Shown here piece after piece: positions 1 through 10,900 of a DNA stretch of 64,000 nucleotides. Within the stretch, counting starts at the first letter, position 1. Each line of letters starts with the position of its first letter. The notes beneath the pieces were generated by a model. That model worked only from the letters and a program-made list of their open reading frames with translations, was not told where the DNA came from and did not search any database. This DNA is from Shinisaurus crocodilurus (lineage: Eukaryota; Chordata; Lepidosauria; Squamata; Shinisauridae), in contig JAHFWL010000042.1 of NCBI GenBank assembly GCA_021292165.1, positions 5,001-69,000 of the forward strand, read 5' to 3'. A program made the position numbers and the translations under genes.

Positions 1-513
1 ACCCCCTTCTGGCCCCCACTTTTCCCTCTCCAATTCGTGCCATCCCCGTGCTGGTTTTTGAAAAGTTTGACAGAGACCCAGGTCTCCACCGAGCGCCTAA
101 CGTGGGCCAGTTTGGTCTTTAGAGAAGAAACGGCACTTGGGAGTGAAGTTGCGATGAATTTGTAGGTGTGTTTTGGGTGGTTGGGCGGGTGTGGGGAGGA
201 AATATTCGTAGGCAGATATGAATTCCGGGGTGCTTGATGAAAGAGGAGCCCCCGGTCTTTCCCACGGGTCCTTGACTTCCTTTTCAACGCTTTTCAACCT
301 CCAGTCCATACCTTGAACGTAGACAAAGAAGTTGGCGTGAGGTGAGCCATTCTTAGCCGAGTAGGAATGGTGGTGTAAATAAACGGCATCTGCCAATAAG
401 GAGTTGAGAAGTGTGAGAGGGATTTGGAACATGGAAAGGGGATAGGTTCGTGGGATAGGGGAATCTGAGCTATGGAAGGTGTGACTGTGGGTGTCAGTCT
501 AGGTCGGCTATAG

Positions 514-787
514 CAGGGGTGAAGAACCTGAGGTCCGCAGACCAAATCACCCGCCTTTCCCCTGACCACCGATTGTTTTGCTGCTTTCTGACTTTTACGT
601 GTGCCCCCACCCCCCATTTTAAAAGGTTGAAATGCTTCTCCTGAGGGTTACTTACTGGTAGGAAGCATTTTAAGGTAAAATATGTGGGCATTTTGGCCCC
701 GCCCCTTTGCCTTCAGCCAAGCCCGCCCAAGAGCGTCTCTGAAATTGAATTCAGCCCACATGGGTCGAAAGAGGGTCGGCACTGCTG
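514..787. mobile_element. hAT-like non-autonomous DNA transposon, copy 1
   Basis: The element begins CAGGGGTGAAGAACCT and ends near GGCACTGCTG. It is flanked by a perfect 8-bp duplication GGCTATAG (506-513 and 788-795). The short CAGGGGTG-type terminus with an 8-bp duplication is typical of hAT elements. It is about 274 bp, has no coding capacity, and matches the copy at 8275-8630 along most of its length. It sits in an LPCAT4 intron. Confidence 0.75.
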
Positions 788-964
788 GGCTATAGTATAA
801 AAAAAGGTGGAGCATGGAGCAAAGTGGGCAGGACCAAAGGAGCTGCGAGCGTCACTGTAGAGGGGAAGGCACAGGTTCTGTAAGCCCGTTATGTTCCCGC
901 ATTGTATTTGGAGTTCATATCCGTATTTCTCTCTCTCATATATACACAACCTCTGCGCTACCAG

Positions 965-1124
965 CTATTCTCGGAGGCGGATGCTTGGACGGGGGACCAG
1001 CGCCTGCGCCAGGATGGGTTGTGCGCCATTTTGCGCCTCCTGCTGGGGACGCCGGCTGTGGATGGGACTGAACTCTACAACCGCCTCTGCGCTGGGGACC
1101 ACAGCCAGGACGGACTGACCCTTG
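965..1124 (+). CDS. LPCAT4: LPCAT4 penultimate coding exon
   Basis: The exon holds 160 nt, starts in phase 0 and leaves one base (G) before the donor GTGAGA. It encodes a leucine-rich helical stretch (AILRLLLGTP) and ELYNRLC. The acceptor is weak: CAACCTCTGCGCTACCAG lacks a long pyrimidine tract, so the 5' edge could be a few codons off. Confidence 0.75.
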
Positions 1125-1681
1125 GTGAGAGTCCTGACAAGCAGGCGTATGGAGGGGAAGCGGGAGACATGGGGCTGTTCTCGTGGGTATAATTTTGCCT
1201 ATGGCCGACATGGCTGCCTTTGCTTTATTGTGGGCATAGCGAACGAAGGGCTTGTAACATCAGGATTCGAGGAGGGAGGTGTCTCTCCCTTTGTGCCCTT
1301 CCTGTCTGCAGACCAGCAAAAGATATTCAAATATATATTCAGCAAGTAATGGAAAAGAGAAGTGAGGTGTGTGTGGGTGGTGGTGGTGGTGGTGGGTTGT
1401 TTTTAGCCAGCTTGGGGAAATGATGAGGAAGCCCTAAGTAGAAATGTTGGAGGGTCAGGTAGGTTCTCCAAAAGGCATAGCAGTTGTAGAGGCAGGAAGA
1501 CAGGATGTTAATGTAGGCCAGGGGTAGGCAACCTGGTGCCCGCCAGATTTTATGGACTACAACTCCCATCATCCCTGACTATTGGCCATGCTGGCTGGGG
1601 CTGATTGGAGTTGTAGTCCAATTATTGTTTTTTATCCTGTTTCTCTTGTAAACCACCCAGGGAGCCTTTTGGCTGATGGGC

Positions 1682-1724
<43 letters not shown>

Positions 1725-2020
1725 AATAGTCCAAAGCATCCTACCCCTGATATGGGTCATGTCTGTGCTGATGTGAGTTCTGATGTTTGGGGCATCTTAG
1801 GGAGGTCCCCTGGATAGTTTTTATACTGACATTTCCCCTTTCCTCTCTTTTCTTTTACCCAGATGAGTTCCAGGATTTCTCTCTCCGTCACCCCGACTAT
1901 GCTCGCCTGTTCAGCACGTACCTACGCCCCCCTGTGGCCTGCTCTCTGCCCAAGCCTGGCCTCCCACCCACCTATGCTAATGGTGTCCCTGCAGCCCCTC
2001 CCAAGAGCAAGGCAGACTGA
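965..2020 (+). CDS. LPCAT4: LPCAT4, last two coding exons (5' part lies outside the window)
   Basis: This is the C-terminal part of a lysophospholipid acyltransferase (LPCAT4/AGPAT7), an ER membrane enzyme that re-acylates lysophosphatidylcholine and lysophosphatidylethanolamine. Two exons join in frame: 965-1124 (acceptor after CTACCAG, ends phase 1 before GTGAGA) and 1863-2020 (acceptor after TTTTACCCAG, stop TGA 2018-2020). The joined protein reads LFSEADAW..., then LLRLLLGTP, GTELYNRLC, DEFQDFSLRHPDYARLFSTY and ends PPKSKAD. This resembles the helical EF-hand-like tail of the LPCAT family; the lysine-containing end recalls the family's ER-retrieval tails. The acyltransferase motifs must lie upstream of position 1. 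The identity rests on remembered family similarity and on synteny with NUTM1, NOP10 and SLC12A6. No further LPCAT4 exon was recognised in 1-964. Confidence 0.8.
1517..1620. repeat. Palindromic MITE carrying ACTACAACTCCC arms (family P1)
   Basis: Left arm GGACTACAACTCCCATCATC and right arm GGAGTTGTAGTCC face each other around a short centre (TTGGCCATGCTGGC). The outer right arm is missing after 1620. Related copies are at 10984-11110, 14308-14405, 18210-18338, 36891-37020, 44752-44872 and about 51935-52030. Confidence 0.65.
1684..1722. repeat. (AT)n microsatellite
   Basis: An uninterrupted AT dinucleotide run lies in the LPCAT4 intron before the terminal exon, just after a GTAAACCACCCAGGGAGCC-type repeat tail. 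Confidence 0.9.
1863..2020 (+). CDS. LPCAT4: LPCAT4 terminal coding exon
   Basis: The exon holds 158 nt and starts in phase 1, so the split codon G|AT gives Asp. It encodes DEFQDFSLRHPDYARLFSTY, then a proline-rich tail ending SKAD and a TGA stop. The acceptor follows a strong pyrimidine tract (CCTCTCTTTTCTTTTACCCAG region). Confidence 0.82.
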
Positions 2021-2064
2021 ACCCCCAAAACTCTTTAGCCATGTGTATACAACAAAACACACAC

Positions 2065-2104
<40 letters not shown>

Positions 2105-2490
2105 CCATGCCACACCCTTGGCCACGCAAGACCCCGCCCCTCCCGCTCGCTTGCTCGCTCCCTGCTGCCATGGTGGTTAGGCAGAGGGGGGCGAAGACAC
2201 CCCCATCTCAGGGCAACCGTAACCGGGGAATCACAGCCGCAAGTTCTTTGGGGATTGGGGCTTCTCTCCGTTTATTTTAAAGTTTATTTTTGTTATGTTT
2301 TAATTATATCATTTATTTTACATTGTTGATTTTTGATTATTATTATTATTATTATTATTTTGTCAAGGGGAAGGAAGAATGGAAGGATGAGATACCGTTG
2401 CTTTTTCTTTCATTTTCTGTTTTGTAAAATATAAAGAAGTGCTATTTTATATATAAAATAAATATCTATATCTCTATAATAAAAAAAACA
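2021..2490 (+). other. LPCAT4: LPCAT4 3'UTR with poly(A) signal
   Basis: The stretch downstream of the LPCAT4 stop contains a (CA)n run at about 2055-2103 and an (ATT)n run at about 2336-2360. A canonical AATAAA lies at 2457-2462 in an AT-rich context. The transcript end is inferred, not observed. Confidence 0.55.
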
Positions 2491-2559
2491 ACAGATATAT
2501 GTATTAAGTTTTAAAAGAATGGTGGTTCCTGGTGTGCGTGCGCGTGCACGTGTGTGTGT

Positions 2560-3062
2560 GTGTATTTATTTTTATTTTATTTATTATATTTATTAATCGC
2601 CCATCTGGCCAGACATCCGGCCACTCTGAGCGATTTACAATCCAATAAAATACAAGAGGGGGGGGGAACACACACACACACACACACACACAGTATAAAA
2701 CTCAATTAAAAACAGAACAAAACTTAACAATCCTAACCCACCCCATATTCCCGCCTGAAAAGCCACGTTTTTAATGCACGGCGGACGCTAATCAAGGAAG
2801 GGGCATGGCGGAGGTCACTGGGGGAAGAGTTCCATAAATTGGGGGTTGCCACAGAAAAGGCCCTCCTCCTAGTCCCCACCAGCCTGGTTTCTCTAGCTGA
2901 TGGGACAGGGAGAAGGCCGTCTGTGGCCGATCTTGTTGAGCGGCCTACTTGATGTTGCTGGAGGCGCTCCTTGAGATATATTGGGCCGGAGCCATACAGG
3001 GTTTTAAAGGTCAATGCCAACACCTTGAATTCGGCTCGGCAAACAACTGGTTAAAGGCACTT
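2560..3062 (-). mobile_element. L2-like LINE fragment, 3' end with reverse-transcriptase C-terminus
   Basis: On the minus strand, about 96 codons (3023-2733) encode the C-terminal tail typical of L2-like LINE polymerases: LTFKTLYGSGPIYLKERLQQ, then RRAFSVATPNLWNS and RALKTWLFRREYG. The 3' part holds GCCCATCTGGCCAGACATCC and a (CA)n run. A closely related fragment is at 29210-29890 and a bare tail at 20470-20600. Confidence 0.7.
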
Positions 3063-3744
3063 CATGGAAAATTGGGAGAAGGGTGTCTTGGGGCGTGGTG
3101 TCCATGAGATGAAGACCACACCTTGAACTTCAAAGCTTTATTTCAAATATGTTTTGCACGTGCACCTTGTGCCAGAAGGTTGCATTTAACCTGGCCGTTC
3201 GAGAAGTGGAAGCGGGAGCAAAATCAGTGGCGGCTGGTGGGTTTCATTAAGGGCCCTTGGGCAAGACACCCTCGGTGGGCCCTCCCGCAGTGAGTCTATC
3301 TTCTCACCATCGCTGCCACCAGCTGCTCTTGCAATCTCAACCTCTTTCTCGTCGTTGCTTTGTAAACCGCCCAGGGAGCCTTTTGGCTGATGGGCGGGTA
3401 AACACATATACTACATTGCTACCACTTGCTTGCTTGGCAGGCAGGCAGAGAGCCAGGGGGCAAGGAGGCAGTGGCATCTACGGCTCCTCCTTCTCGCTCC
3501 CTCTGCTGTCTGAGCCAGGGCAAGAGGCAGGAGAACAAGCAGGTTGGAATGGTGAAGAGGAGCGAGTCTCTCGTCAGTGGGCCCCTGATGGAGTGTAGGT
3601 GCCGGGCAGGTGTCCAACCATGCCTATCCTTGGTGCCAGCCGTGAGCAAAATGTTGTGCTGTATTCCTGGCCCCCTCACAAGAGTGCTCCTACTCGGGAC
3701 TCCAGCTAGCCCAAAACAGGAACCGTTGTAGCTTTATTCAGGAC

Positions 3745-4075
3745 TCACACGTGGGGACCTCCCCCCCCCTTTTTCTTTTCCCACCCTCCTGAAACCTTCC
3801 TTGGCTGTTCTATATATATATAGTGCTGAGCAGTGCTTTTTTTCTGGAGAAAAGGGTACCGGAACTCTTGGACCTTCCCCCCCCCCCTTTTTCTTTTCCC
3901 ACCCTCCTGAAACCTTCCTTGGCTGTTCTATATATATATAGTGCTGAGCAGTGCTTTTTTTCTGGAGAAAAGGGTACCGGAACTCTTGGACCTTTTTTTC
4001 CCCACCTTTTTCTTTTCCCACCCTCCTGAAACCTTCCTTGGCTGTTCTATATATATATAGTGCTGAGGAACTCAA
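3745..4075. repeat. Three-copy minisatellite, unit about 118-119 bp
   Basis: Three successive units share CTTTTTCTTTTCCCACCCTC, then AACCTTCCTTGGCTGTTCTA, an (AT)n core and GTGCTGAG. The anchor ACCCTCCTGA recurs at 3783, 3901 and 4020. The units differ mainly in C/T tract length. The open frames across it are a by-product of the period. Confidence 0.85.
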
Positions 4076-4803
4076 ATTTGGGATTGGTTGTCAGCCCTGA
4101 ACCTGAGTGCTTTATTACCATGGGCTTCTCTCTGCAGGAGACATTTATTGTGGGCTCGTGATCCTTCACTCACGGAAGTTGGCGGGTCCTTTACATGACG
4201 TCGCCATCCACCAGGTCCTCTCCTGCGTTTTGTAGCCATTTTCACGGCTCTCATTAGAGCGAGGATGATGAGGTATTAAATTTGACAGCTGCGACAAACT
4301 GGAATAAAGGCGCATGTAATTCGGCAATTGCGCTATGCCGCAGCGCCACCTTGTGGTTGATTAATATAACATACAGGAAGGCAGAGAACAAAACCCAGGA
4401 AAAAACCCATGTGTAAATGACACTCTTTCTCCAGCAAAGAAAATGGAAGAAGCAGCCTCCATGAAGTGCCGGGTTAAACACCTCATGTAGAGAAGCCTTA
4501 TGTATCTGGGGGTCAGGGATGCTTCGGGAGAATGGAAAGAGGGGGAAAAGCATTGTGTTTCCTTCTTGAAACTTTCCCATATGCTTCAGGCAGGGCAGTT
4601 TATTTAACCTCATAGCACACATTCACTCTCCCCCCCCAACCCTAAAGCCCACTTCGAGGATACTATAAGCCAGGGATGGGCAGAAAGTAGATGTGGATGT
4701 ACTGATAGATCTCTGGGGGACATGCAGTAAGTAGATCAGCAAGGATTTCTGACTCCCAATTATTTAGCAATAGCAGCAACAAAATGACCGCTGCTTCTCT
4801 AAG

Positions 4804-4880
4804 GGCGCAATCCTATGCATGTTTAGACATAAAGAATCCTACAACTCCCAGCCTGCCATGCTAGCATAGGATTGTGCCTT
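4804..4880. repeat. Palindromic MITE of the CAATCCTATGCATG type (family P2)
   Basis: GGGCGCAATCCTATGCATG is mirrored by CATAGGATTGTGCC. Related copies or halves are at about 17165-17222, 24121-24252, 24538-24632, 38553-38606, 38941-39034 and 63862-63945. Most carry a version of ACTCAGAAGTAAG or its complement between the arms. Confidence 0.55.
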
Positions 4881-5590
4881 AAGTGTCTTTTGCACTGGGT
4901 TCCAGTTGGTGGATCGTGAGGTTCTAGTAAAAAAAACAAAGTAGACTTTACATGCCTGAAGTATGCCTACTTCTGCTATAAGTTGTTAAGAACTTAAGCA
5001 GTTAAATCATTCCACCAACACCCTCTTTCCTTTTTGTATGTTACCCAAGTGAAACCCTCCACATTCCATATCTTGGAAACCATTGAGCATAGGTCTCTAT
5101 GAGGGTGGGATAGTGCTTTTGGTTTGTATGTTTGTTAATTTTTCTTTTGTTATTAATTTACAAACTTGTACACTTCTGCATATCTGGGGAGTCCCCCAAG
5201 TATGCAGAAGCCACTATCTTATTTTCGAAATGGGCTCTTCTCACTTCCAAAACTGATAGGCACAGATGATGTTTCTGAAATAAGGCAAGGTGGTGGAGTT
5301 TTCAGAGTCATATTTGCAGGGTCAACCAAATATGATTCAAAATGTCTTTAATTTGTTACGAAACGTGAACACATAGGGCTCTCTGCTGTCCCAGAGAAGC
5401 CCATCTAGACAGTCTGTAAACCACTCAGTGTATTCCAGCATGGTCCTCATCTAGTATTTTGAGCAGTCCTGGTGAGGCTTTGAAATCTCAGGGTAATGAA
5501 GATAGCAATGCCAGTATTGGGATTTTGAAAGATTTTGGTACGGTTTGCCAGAGTTTGCTAGTGTCGGCCTCCACCAAAAAAGAGGTTCAG

Positions 5591-7962
5591 TTACTGGTTG
5601 CGAAGGCGTTTGCTCCTCCTAGTACCTGAGCTATTGCTTTTCCTCTTGTGGCTACGGCGGACAGCTGGGTTGGCTTCCTGGTTCTTGTTTGGTAGAGCAG
5701 AGGAGTTCTGGGGCATCTGCCCCCTGGTGGAATGCCTCATCTTAGCACCTTGTTTCCCAGTATCTGTGGGTGAGGAGGGCACTGTGTCCTCTTCTTCCAT
5801 GGTGAGAGGTACATGACAACTGTGGGGTGAGAGGCTGAGCTTGGAGGCAAGCAAGGAGGAGAAACTGGATAGCTCTTCATCTTCTTCCTCCCCCTCCTCT
5901 TCTCCTTTAAGGATGCCTTTCACACTTCCTCCAGGTGAGTTCTGGAAGCATAACATTTGCCACGGTGACCCTCTCAAGCAGATCTCCCCCTTTCACCTTA
6001 CTCAGGTTCTTCATGTCCCACTCTGAACTGGCTGGCCCATGGTGGACTTTGGAAGAAGGTGGATTGCTAGACTCAAATCTCTGGCGGGGTCCATCATTTT
6101 CATGGCTGCTGCTGCTGCTGTCTTGAAGACTGAGTTGTGGTGGAATTGTTGCTACTTCTTTGCCAGGAGTGGTGGGAACAGGAGTGTGATCTCCACCAGG
6201 GCCGCAGCTGACTCCATCAGCCTCAACCATGATGCCATAACCTGAAGGATTCAGAGTGGGCTTTAGGGTCTGTCTGTCATCTGACAGGTTTTCCACCCAA
6301 GGACTCGCCTTACAGTGATCTATGAGTGGCCACTGAGACTTCTGGAATCTCACAGGGTCCTTCTGGATATGCAAAGATGGAGACTCCAGTGCTGAGAAGG
6401 TGAAATATGGTAGCTGCTCAGGAACTATGCCTGGTAGTTGGTCTTTAAGCACTCCTACCCCACTAGAATCAGTTAAAGTCAACTGCTGCTCATTACCCCG
6501 GCTGAGTTTAACATGTGACTTTAAATTAGCTTCCTGATTAGTTACCACCGGAGGTGGGTTGGTTGACTCTTGGCCATCTTGTCTAGTCGAAGTTGACTGT
6601 TTTTGTGATACTAGCTTATCTTCAGAAAACCTATTTTTGATTGGGCTGTTATCTTTTATGGGTGTGGTCTTTGTTTGCTTCCAATTGACTTGTGGCTTCT
6701 TCTGATATTTGACTTGTGCTTCTTGGCCATCAAGTTCATTTCCAGGTCCAGGAGGGGCCAATGTTAGACTGTCTTGTGTTTCCAAGCTTTGGCCACATGG
6801 GTGTTTGCTTCCAAATTGGGTTGCAGTTACATTAGGGGTAGAGTTAGGCCATGTCAAAATACTCTGGAACTGGTATAGATCTTTGATCACCACGCCTTGG
6901 CAGTCATCTTGTTTTTCACATTCAAGCTGCATGAGTTCCTGACTACCTTGTTTCGTCCAGTTGTCCCAGTGAGATGTTAATTCCTTACCCTGACAGTCAA
7001 GCCCTGTTTTACTTGAGGTATCCTTAGATGCCATACTATCTTGAATTTGGGATTGATCTATGACTTCTTCCACATGATCAACATTTAGTTCTCCATGTCC
7101 ATTCAAAGTAAAATTTAGAGCCCTTTCTCCTGCTGCTATGGCCTTGACTATCATGGTCAGTCCCTTTTGGAGCATCTTCCTGTACTTCCCAGATAGCCTG
7201 AGCCTTCCTTAGACATTTGACCTCCCCTTGTTGGCTACCATCTTGTTTTCCACATTTTTTGTGGTCTGATTCTGGATTGTTCCAAACTAGTTGAGTTCCA
7301 TTATGGAACTCAGCTATGACACCATGGCTGCCCTGTTCTCTAGCCGTAGGGACCGCCACTTGACCCTTAACCTTTCCTTCTTGACTGCCATCTTGCTTTG
7401 AACATTCTATTATATAGGGTCCTGAAATTCCTTGCCCTGCCTTGTCACCTTGTGCCACTAAGTTCCCAGTAAGGCTGTTGTTTCCCGTTATGTTTGGAGC
7501 GGCTTCTGACCTGACCCATTGGACATGAGGAGGGATCCTGTTGGCGTGACCTCCAACTTGATCTTGTCCCTGTAATCTCTTGGTCTCCCCTTCATCTGTG
7601 TTCCTCAGTGAGGCTGGCAGATTTCTTTCCTGAGAGTCATGACAGCCACATTCGTGAGGAGATAAACTCACTGCATCTCTGACACACTTTTGTGGAAAAT
7701 CTCTATCTCCTAATCGTCGGTGCAAATACAATGCCGGTGGAGAACTGATGACTGGTTTAGGCAATTCTGGCCAGCTGGTCCTGACGCTCTTGTTCACGGA
7801 AGGCCTCTTCATGGCCTGGCACAAAGCGGCTTCTCCTTTGCCGTTGCCACTGACCTCATCCTCTTCCTCAGACTGAAAGGGAGTAGAGTCAGAATGGGAG
7901 GTGGGGCAGACAGATGGCTCCCTTTCTTCTTCAGACAGCGCCAGGAGTCTCTTCTCTGTCAG
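5591..7962 (-). CDS. NUTM1: NUTM1 large terminal exon, with two frame changes
   Basis: The acceptor is TTTCTATCTGCAG. The exon opens [17 protein letters not shown]. Frame A runs 7962 to about 7100, frame B about 7170 to 5990, and frame C about 5985 to the TAA at 5593-5591. Each change corresponds to one extra base (or two missing). Conserved NUT motifs occur in all three frames: [13 protein letters not shown] (A), [12 protein letters not shown] (B), [20 protein letters not shown] (C). The long open frames, 422 codons in B, argue for a coding exon carrying local indels rather than an old pseudogene. The second change can be placed at a GGGGG tract (minus strand, about 5990-5986). The exon ends with a lysine/arginine-rich nuclear localisation-like tail. 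Confidence 0.85.
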
Positions 7963-10900
7963 CTGCAGATAGAAAGGAAAGGGGGCCTAGAAGTGTGACC
8001 TCCACAGTGCAGAGTGGCTATGGGGAAAGCTTTGCTAGTGTTGGCTCTCAGCCATGTCAGCTCATGATGTGCATCTGCTGGCACGTGCAGGGTATGGCCT
8101 TTTGAAGACACTGCCAAAATGCCACTTTATGGGCATTTGCAGTGTAGTGGCAAAAGTGGAAGCCTGTACATGGCTATTTGATTGTAATTTCCTGTTTCCA
8201 GCTGTGTGTGACAATTTGGGTGGTGATCAGTGCCAGGTACCCAAGGCTAGCACTATTGAGATGAGGGGTTAGAGCAGTGGTGCAGAACCTCAGGTCCATG
8301 GTCTAAATCCAGCCCACCTGGACTCCTCAGCTGGCCACTCCTCCTTCCTCTGGCCCCACCCCAACCTCGGATCATTAGGTGGTTTCCCGGCTTTTGCATG
8401 AGTTTTCCCTCATTCAAAAAGCTTGAAATTCCTCTCAAGGCTTAGTTACTGGCAGTAAGATCTTTAAACTAAAATATGCTGGCATTTTCTGTATTGTGGC
8501 CCCGCCCCCTTTGCCTTTGGCCCTGCCCATTTTGCCTTCAGCCCCACCCACCACTGGGATGCAGCCCCCAAGAGCGTCTCCAAAATGGAATCCGGCCCTC
8601 AGGCTGAAAAAGGTTCAAAGGGCACCCCTGCGTTAGAGGAGGCCCTTCTACCTTCATTAGGATCTTGCCAACCAAATGGTGGCTTCCCGATGGGAACAGG
8701 AAATGAGGGCTGTACTTACCGTACTTTTTCATAGATCATAGAGTTGGAAGGGGCCTACAAGGCTACCGAGTCCAACCCCCTGCTCAATGCAGGAAACTAG
8801 AAGTGGGGTCTCCCATCCAAGCAATAACCAGGCCTAACCCTGCTTAGCTTTCCACGCTCAGACAAGCTGAGCCAGCGTGAGCCACAGGCCTTCGACCTGG
8901 TTCACACGTAATGACACCCCACCAGTTTAAAAACTGATGAGCTGTTAACTTGCGCACACGCGGCACGCCCGGCTCTTCTGCTTCAGTGCACAACGCACAG
9001 TCAGCTCCTTCGTAGGTTGTGCAGCAGCATGATGTGTGAAACCCAGACTGCCTGTTTGTCCCCTAAACAACCCATGGTTTGTTGTTGGGTTTACCACTGG
9101 GGTTGTTTCGCCCCTAAACAACCCAGCGGTCCGGGTTCAGATGTCATGCTGCACAACCTATGAAGGAGCCGATCATATGGGCTGTGCACTAAAGCAGAAG
9201 AGGCGGGTGAGCTGCAGGCAGCACAACCTGCGTGACAACCCAATGGGTTATGTGTGAACAAGCCCTTTGCCTTTTCTTGGTTCCCCAGCACCACCACCCC
9301 TATGCACAAGATAGCCTCACCGGTGACGGCTGTGGCTAGGAGTCGCAAAGGGAAAGACTGCCGTTCCCATGGCCGTCATAGTCTGAACAGGCCGGGCGCA
9401 TAGGCCCACGACTGTGGGTCCTAGTGCTAGCAATCAGAAGTCACTGTGCAGCTACTCTGTCTTCTCTTCCTTAATGGATTTTCCGCGGTAAGAAAAAAAA
9501 GGCGGAAGAAGTGGTGGGAAATCACGGGAGGGTTACGAGTGTCACTGGACCCCTCCCATAAAATTCCATGAAGGAGGCAGGGCGATGGCACCGTCAAGGC
9601 CATGTCTGGAAGGGTCCCATGGCACTAATTTGACCACACACACCCCCGCCCCCCGGTCCTGATTCCCACACCTCGCTCTCTGTGTCATACCTGGTTGGGT
9701 GTTAAGTTGAGCTCCTCCGCCAATTCCTCCGCCAGATCCAGGGGATCCTGGCTTTTCTCCGGAGACAGTAAGTCAGCCATAAATTGTGGATGGATGACGG
9801 CTTCGACCTGTCAGAGAGAGGAAATGTCAGGGTTTGCGTCCATTGACCCAGGCTGAAAAGGAGCAAAGTTCCTCACACCTGACCCTCACCCACTCCACCT
9901 TTAGAAGTAATCCACGTTTCATTCCTTCAGTAATGCAGTAGGTGAGATGCAGGCTACAGAAGGCAGGCATTTGTCAGCGTTTCCAGCCAGCGCGGCAACA
10001 CTTGGTTGGGACTGCAGCAATGGAGGGGCCGGGTTTGTGCTGCCGTAGCTGGAGGCAGATACGAAAGACAGACAGAGCTGGGGTTTGGACTGGAAGGACC
10101 TGAGGTTCAGGCCAGGCCCACGACACGAACCCGGTCTCTGCCATCACAAACGGTGGCTGTGTGTTCGGCTCCCCCTCTGTAACATCTAGCCGTGCTCGTG
10201 GTGGCCCATATATGACATCACAGAGCACCGCATTCCCCACCTCCTCCCGCCACCCCCCAGCGGAGCCAAAATGTGGCAAGGAGGCGGGGTGATACAGAAC
10301 GCCATGATCATCAAGACCTATCGGATGTTACAGAGGGGGAGCTAACTGTACAGCTGCTGTTTTTGATAGTGGAGGAACATTTAGCATCTTGTGCGTTTTG
10401 GGAGGGGGCATCAAATTCTGGCTTAGCTGTGAAGTACCCTGGGGAATGCAGGGCAAGTTGGTTTGCTTATTACATTTATATCCCACCTTTTTTCCTGCAA
10501 GGAACCCAAGGTGGCTTACATAATCCTCCTTCTCTCCATTTTATCTTCACAACAACCCTGTGAGGTAGGTGAGGCGGAGAGTCAGTGACTGGCCCAGAGT
10601 CACCCAGTGAGCTTAATGACTAAGTGGGGACTAGAACTGAGATCTCCTGAGTCCCAGTCCAACACTCTCACCACTACGCCACACTGGCATGGTGGTCAGC
10701 TTAACCTACCTCACAGGGTTGATGTGAGGCGACAGTGGGCTTTCCCCCCCCTCCCTGCCTTCTCTCTCCCCCATGTAATCTATCCTTGGAGGGAGGGCAC
10801 GATTTAAAAAAAAAAAGAGAAAAACAATTTTAAAAGTTCTAGATCCCAACTACAAAACTGAAACAGTCTAAAAAACCTCTCTGACTTTCTTCTACCGAGG

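Larger units (their letters stand above)
2500..5590. other. LPCAT4-NUTM1 intergenic / 3' flanks
   Basis: This stretch lies between the two convergent gene ends. It holds a LINE tail (2560-3062), a repeat-derived segment with a TGTAAACCGCCCAGGGAGCC tail near 3363, a tandem minisatellite (3745-4075) and a P2 palindrome (4804-4880). I see no gene in 4081-5590. ATTAAA (minus strand) at 5352-5347 could serve as the NUTM1 poly(A) signal, but this is weak. Confidence 0.5.

Noticed and set aside
97..432. 111-codon minus-strand ORF at the left edge
   Set aside because: It lies in an LPCAT4 intron. No family is recognised and there is no support from neighbouring exons. An acceptor-like CAG and a donor-like GTATGG inside are not enough.
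1922..2180. ORFs rich in Cys-Val or Thr-His repeats
   Set aside because: They are translations of the (CA)n microsatellite in the LPCAT4 3'UTR.
3734..4075. 113-codon minus-strand ORF with a repeated YIYRTAKEGFRRVG peptide
   Set aside because: The peptide repeat is produced by the 118-bp DNA minisatellite. There is no sign of a gene.
3745..4075. Regular repeat spacing considered as a CRISPR array
   Set aside because: There are only three units, they are fully tandem with no unique spacers, and the genome is vertebrate.
5942..6001. 60-nt GTAAGG...CCAG intron as the cause of the second NUTM1 frame change
   Set aside because: The candidate is a multiple of three, so it would not change frame. 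It is also shorter than usual vertebrate introns.
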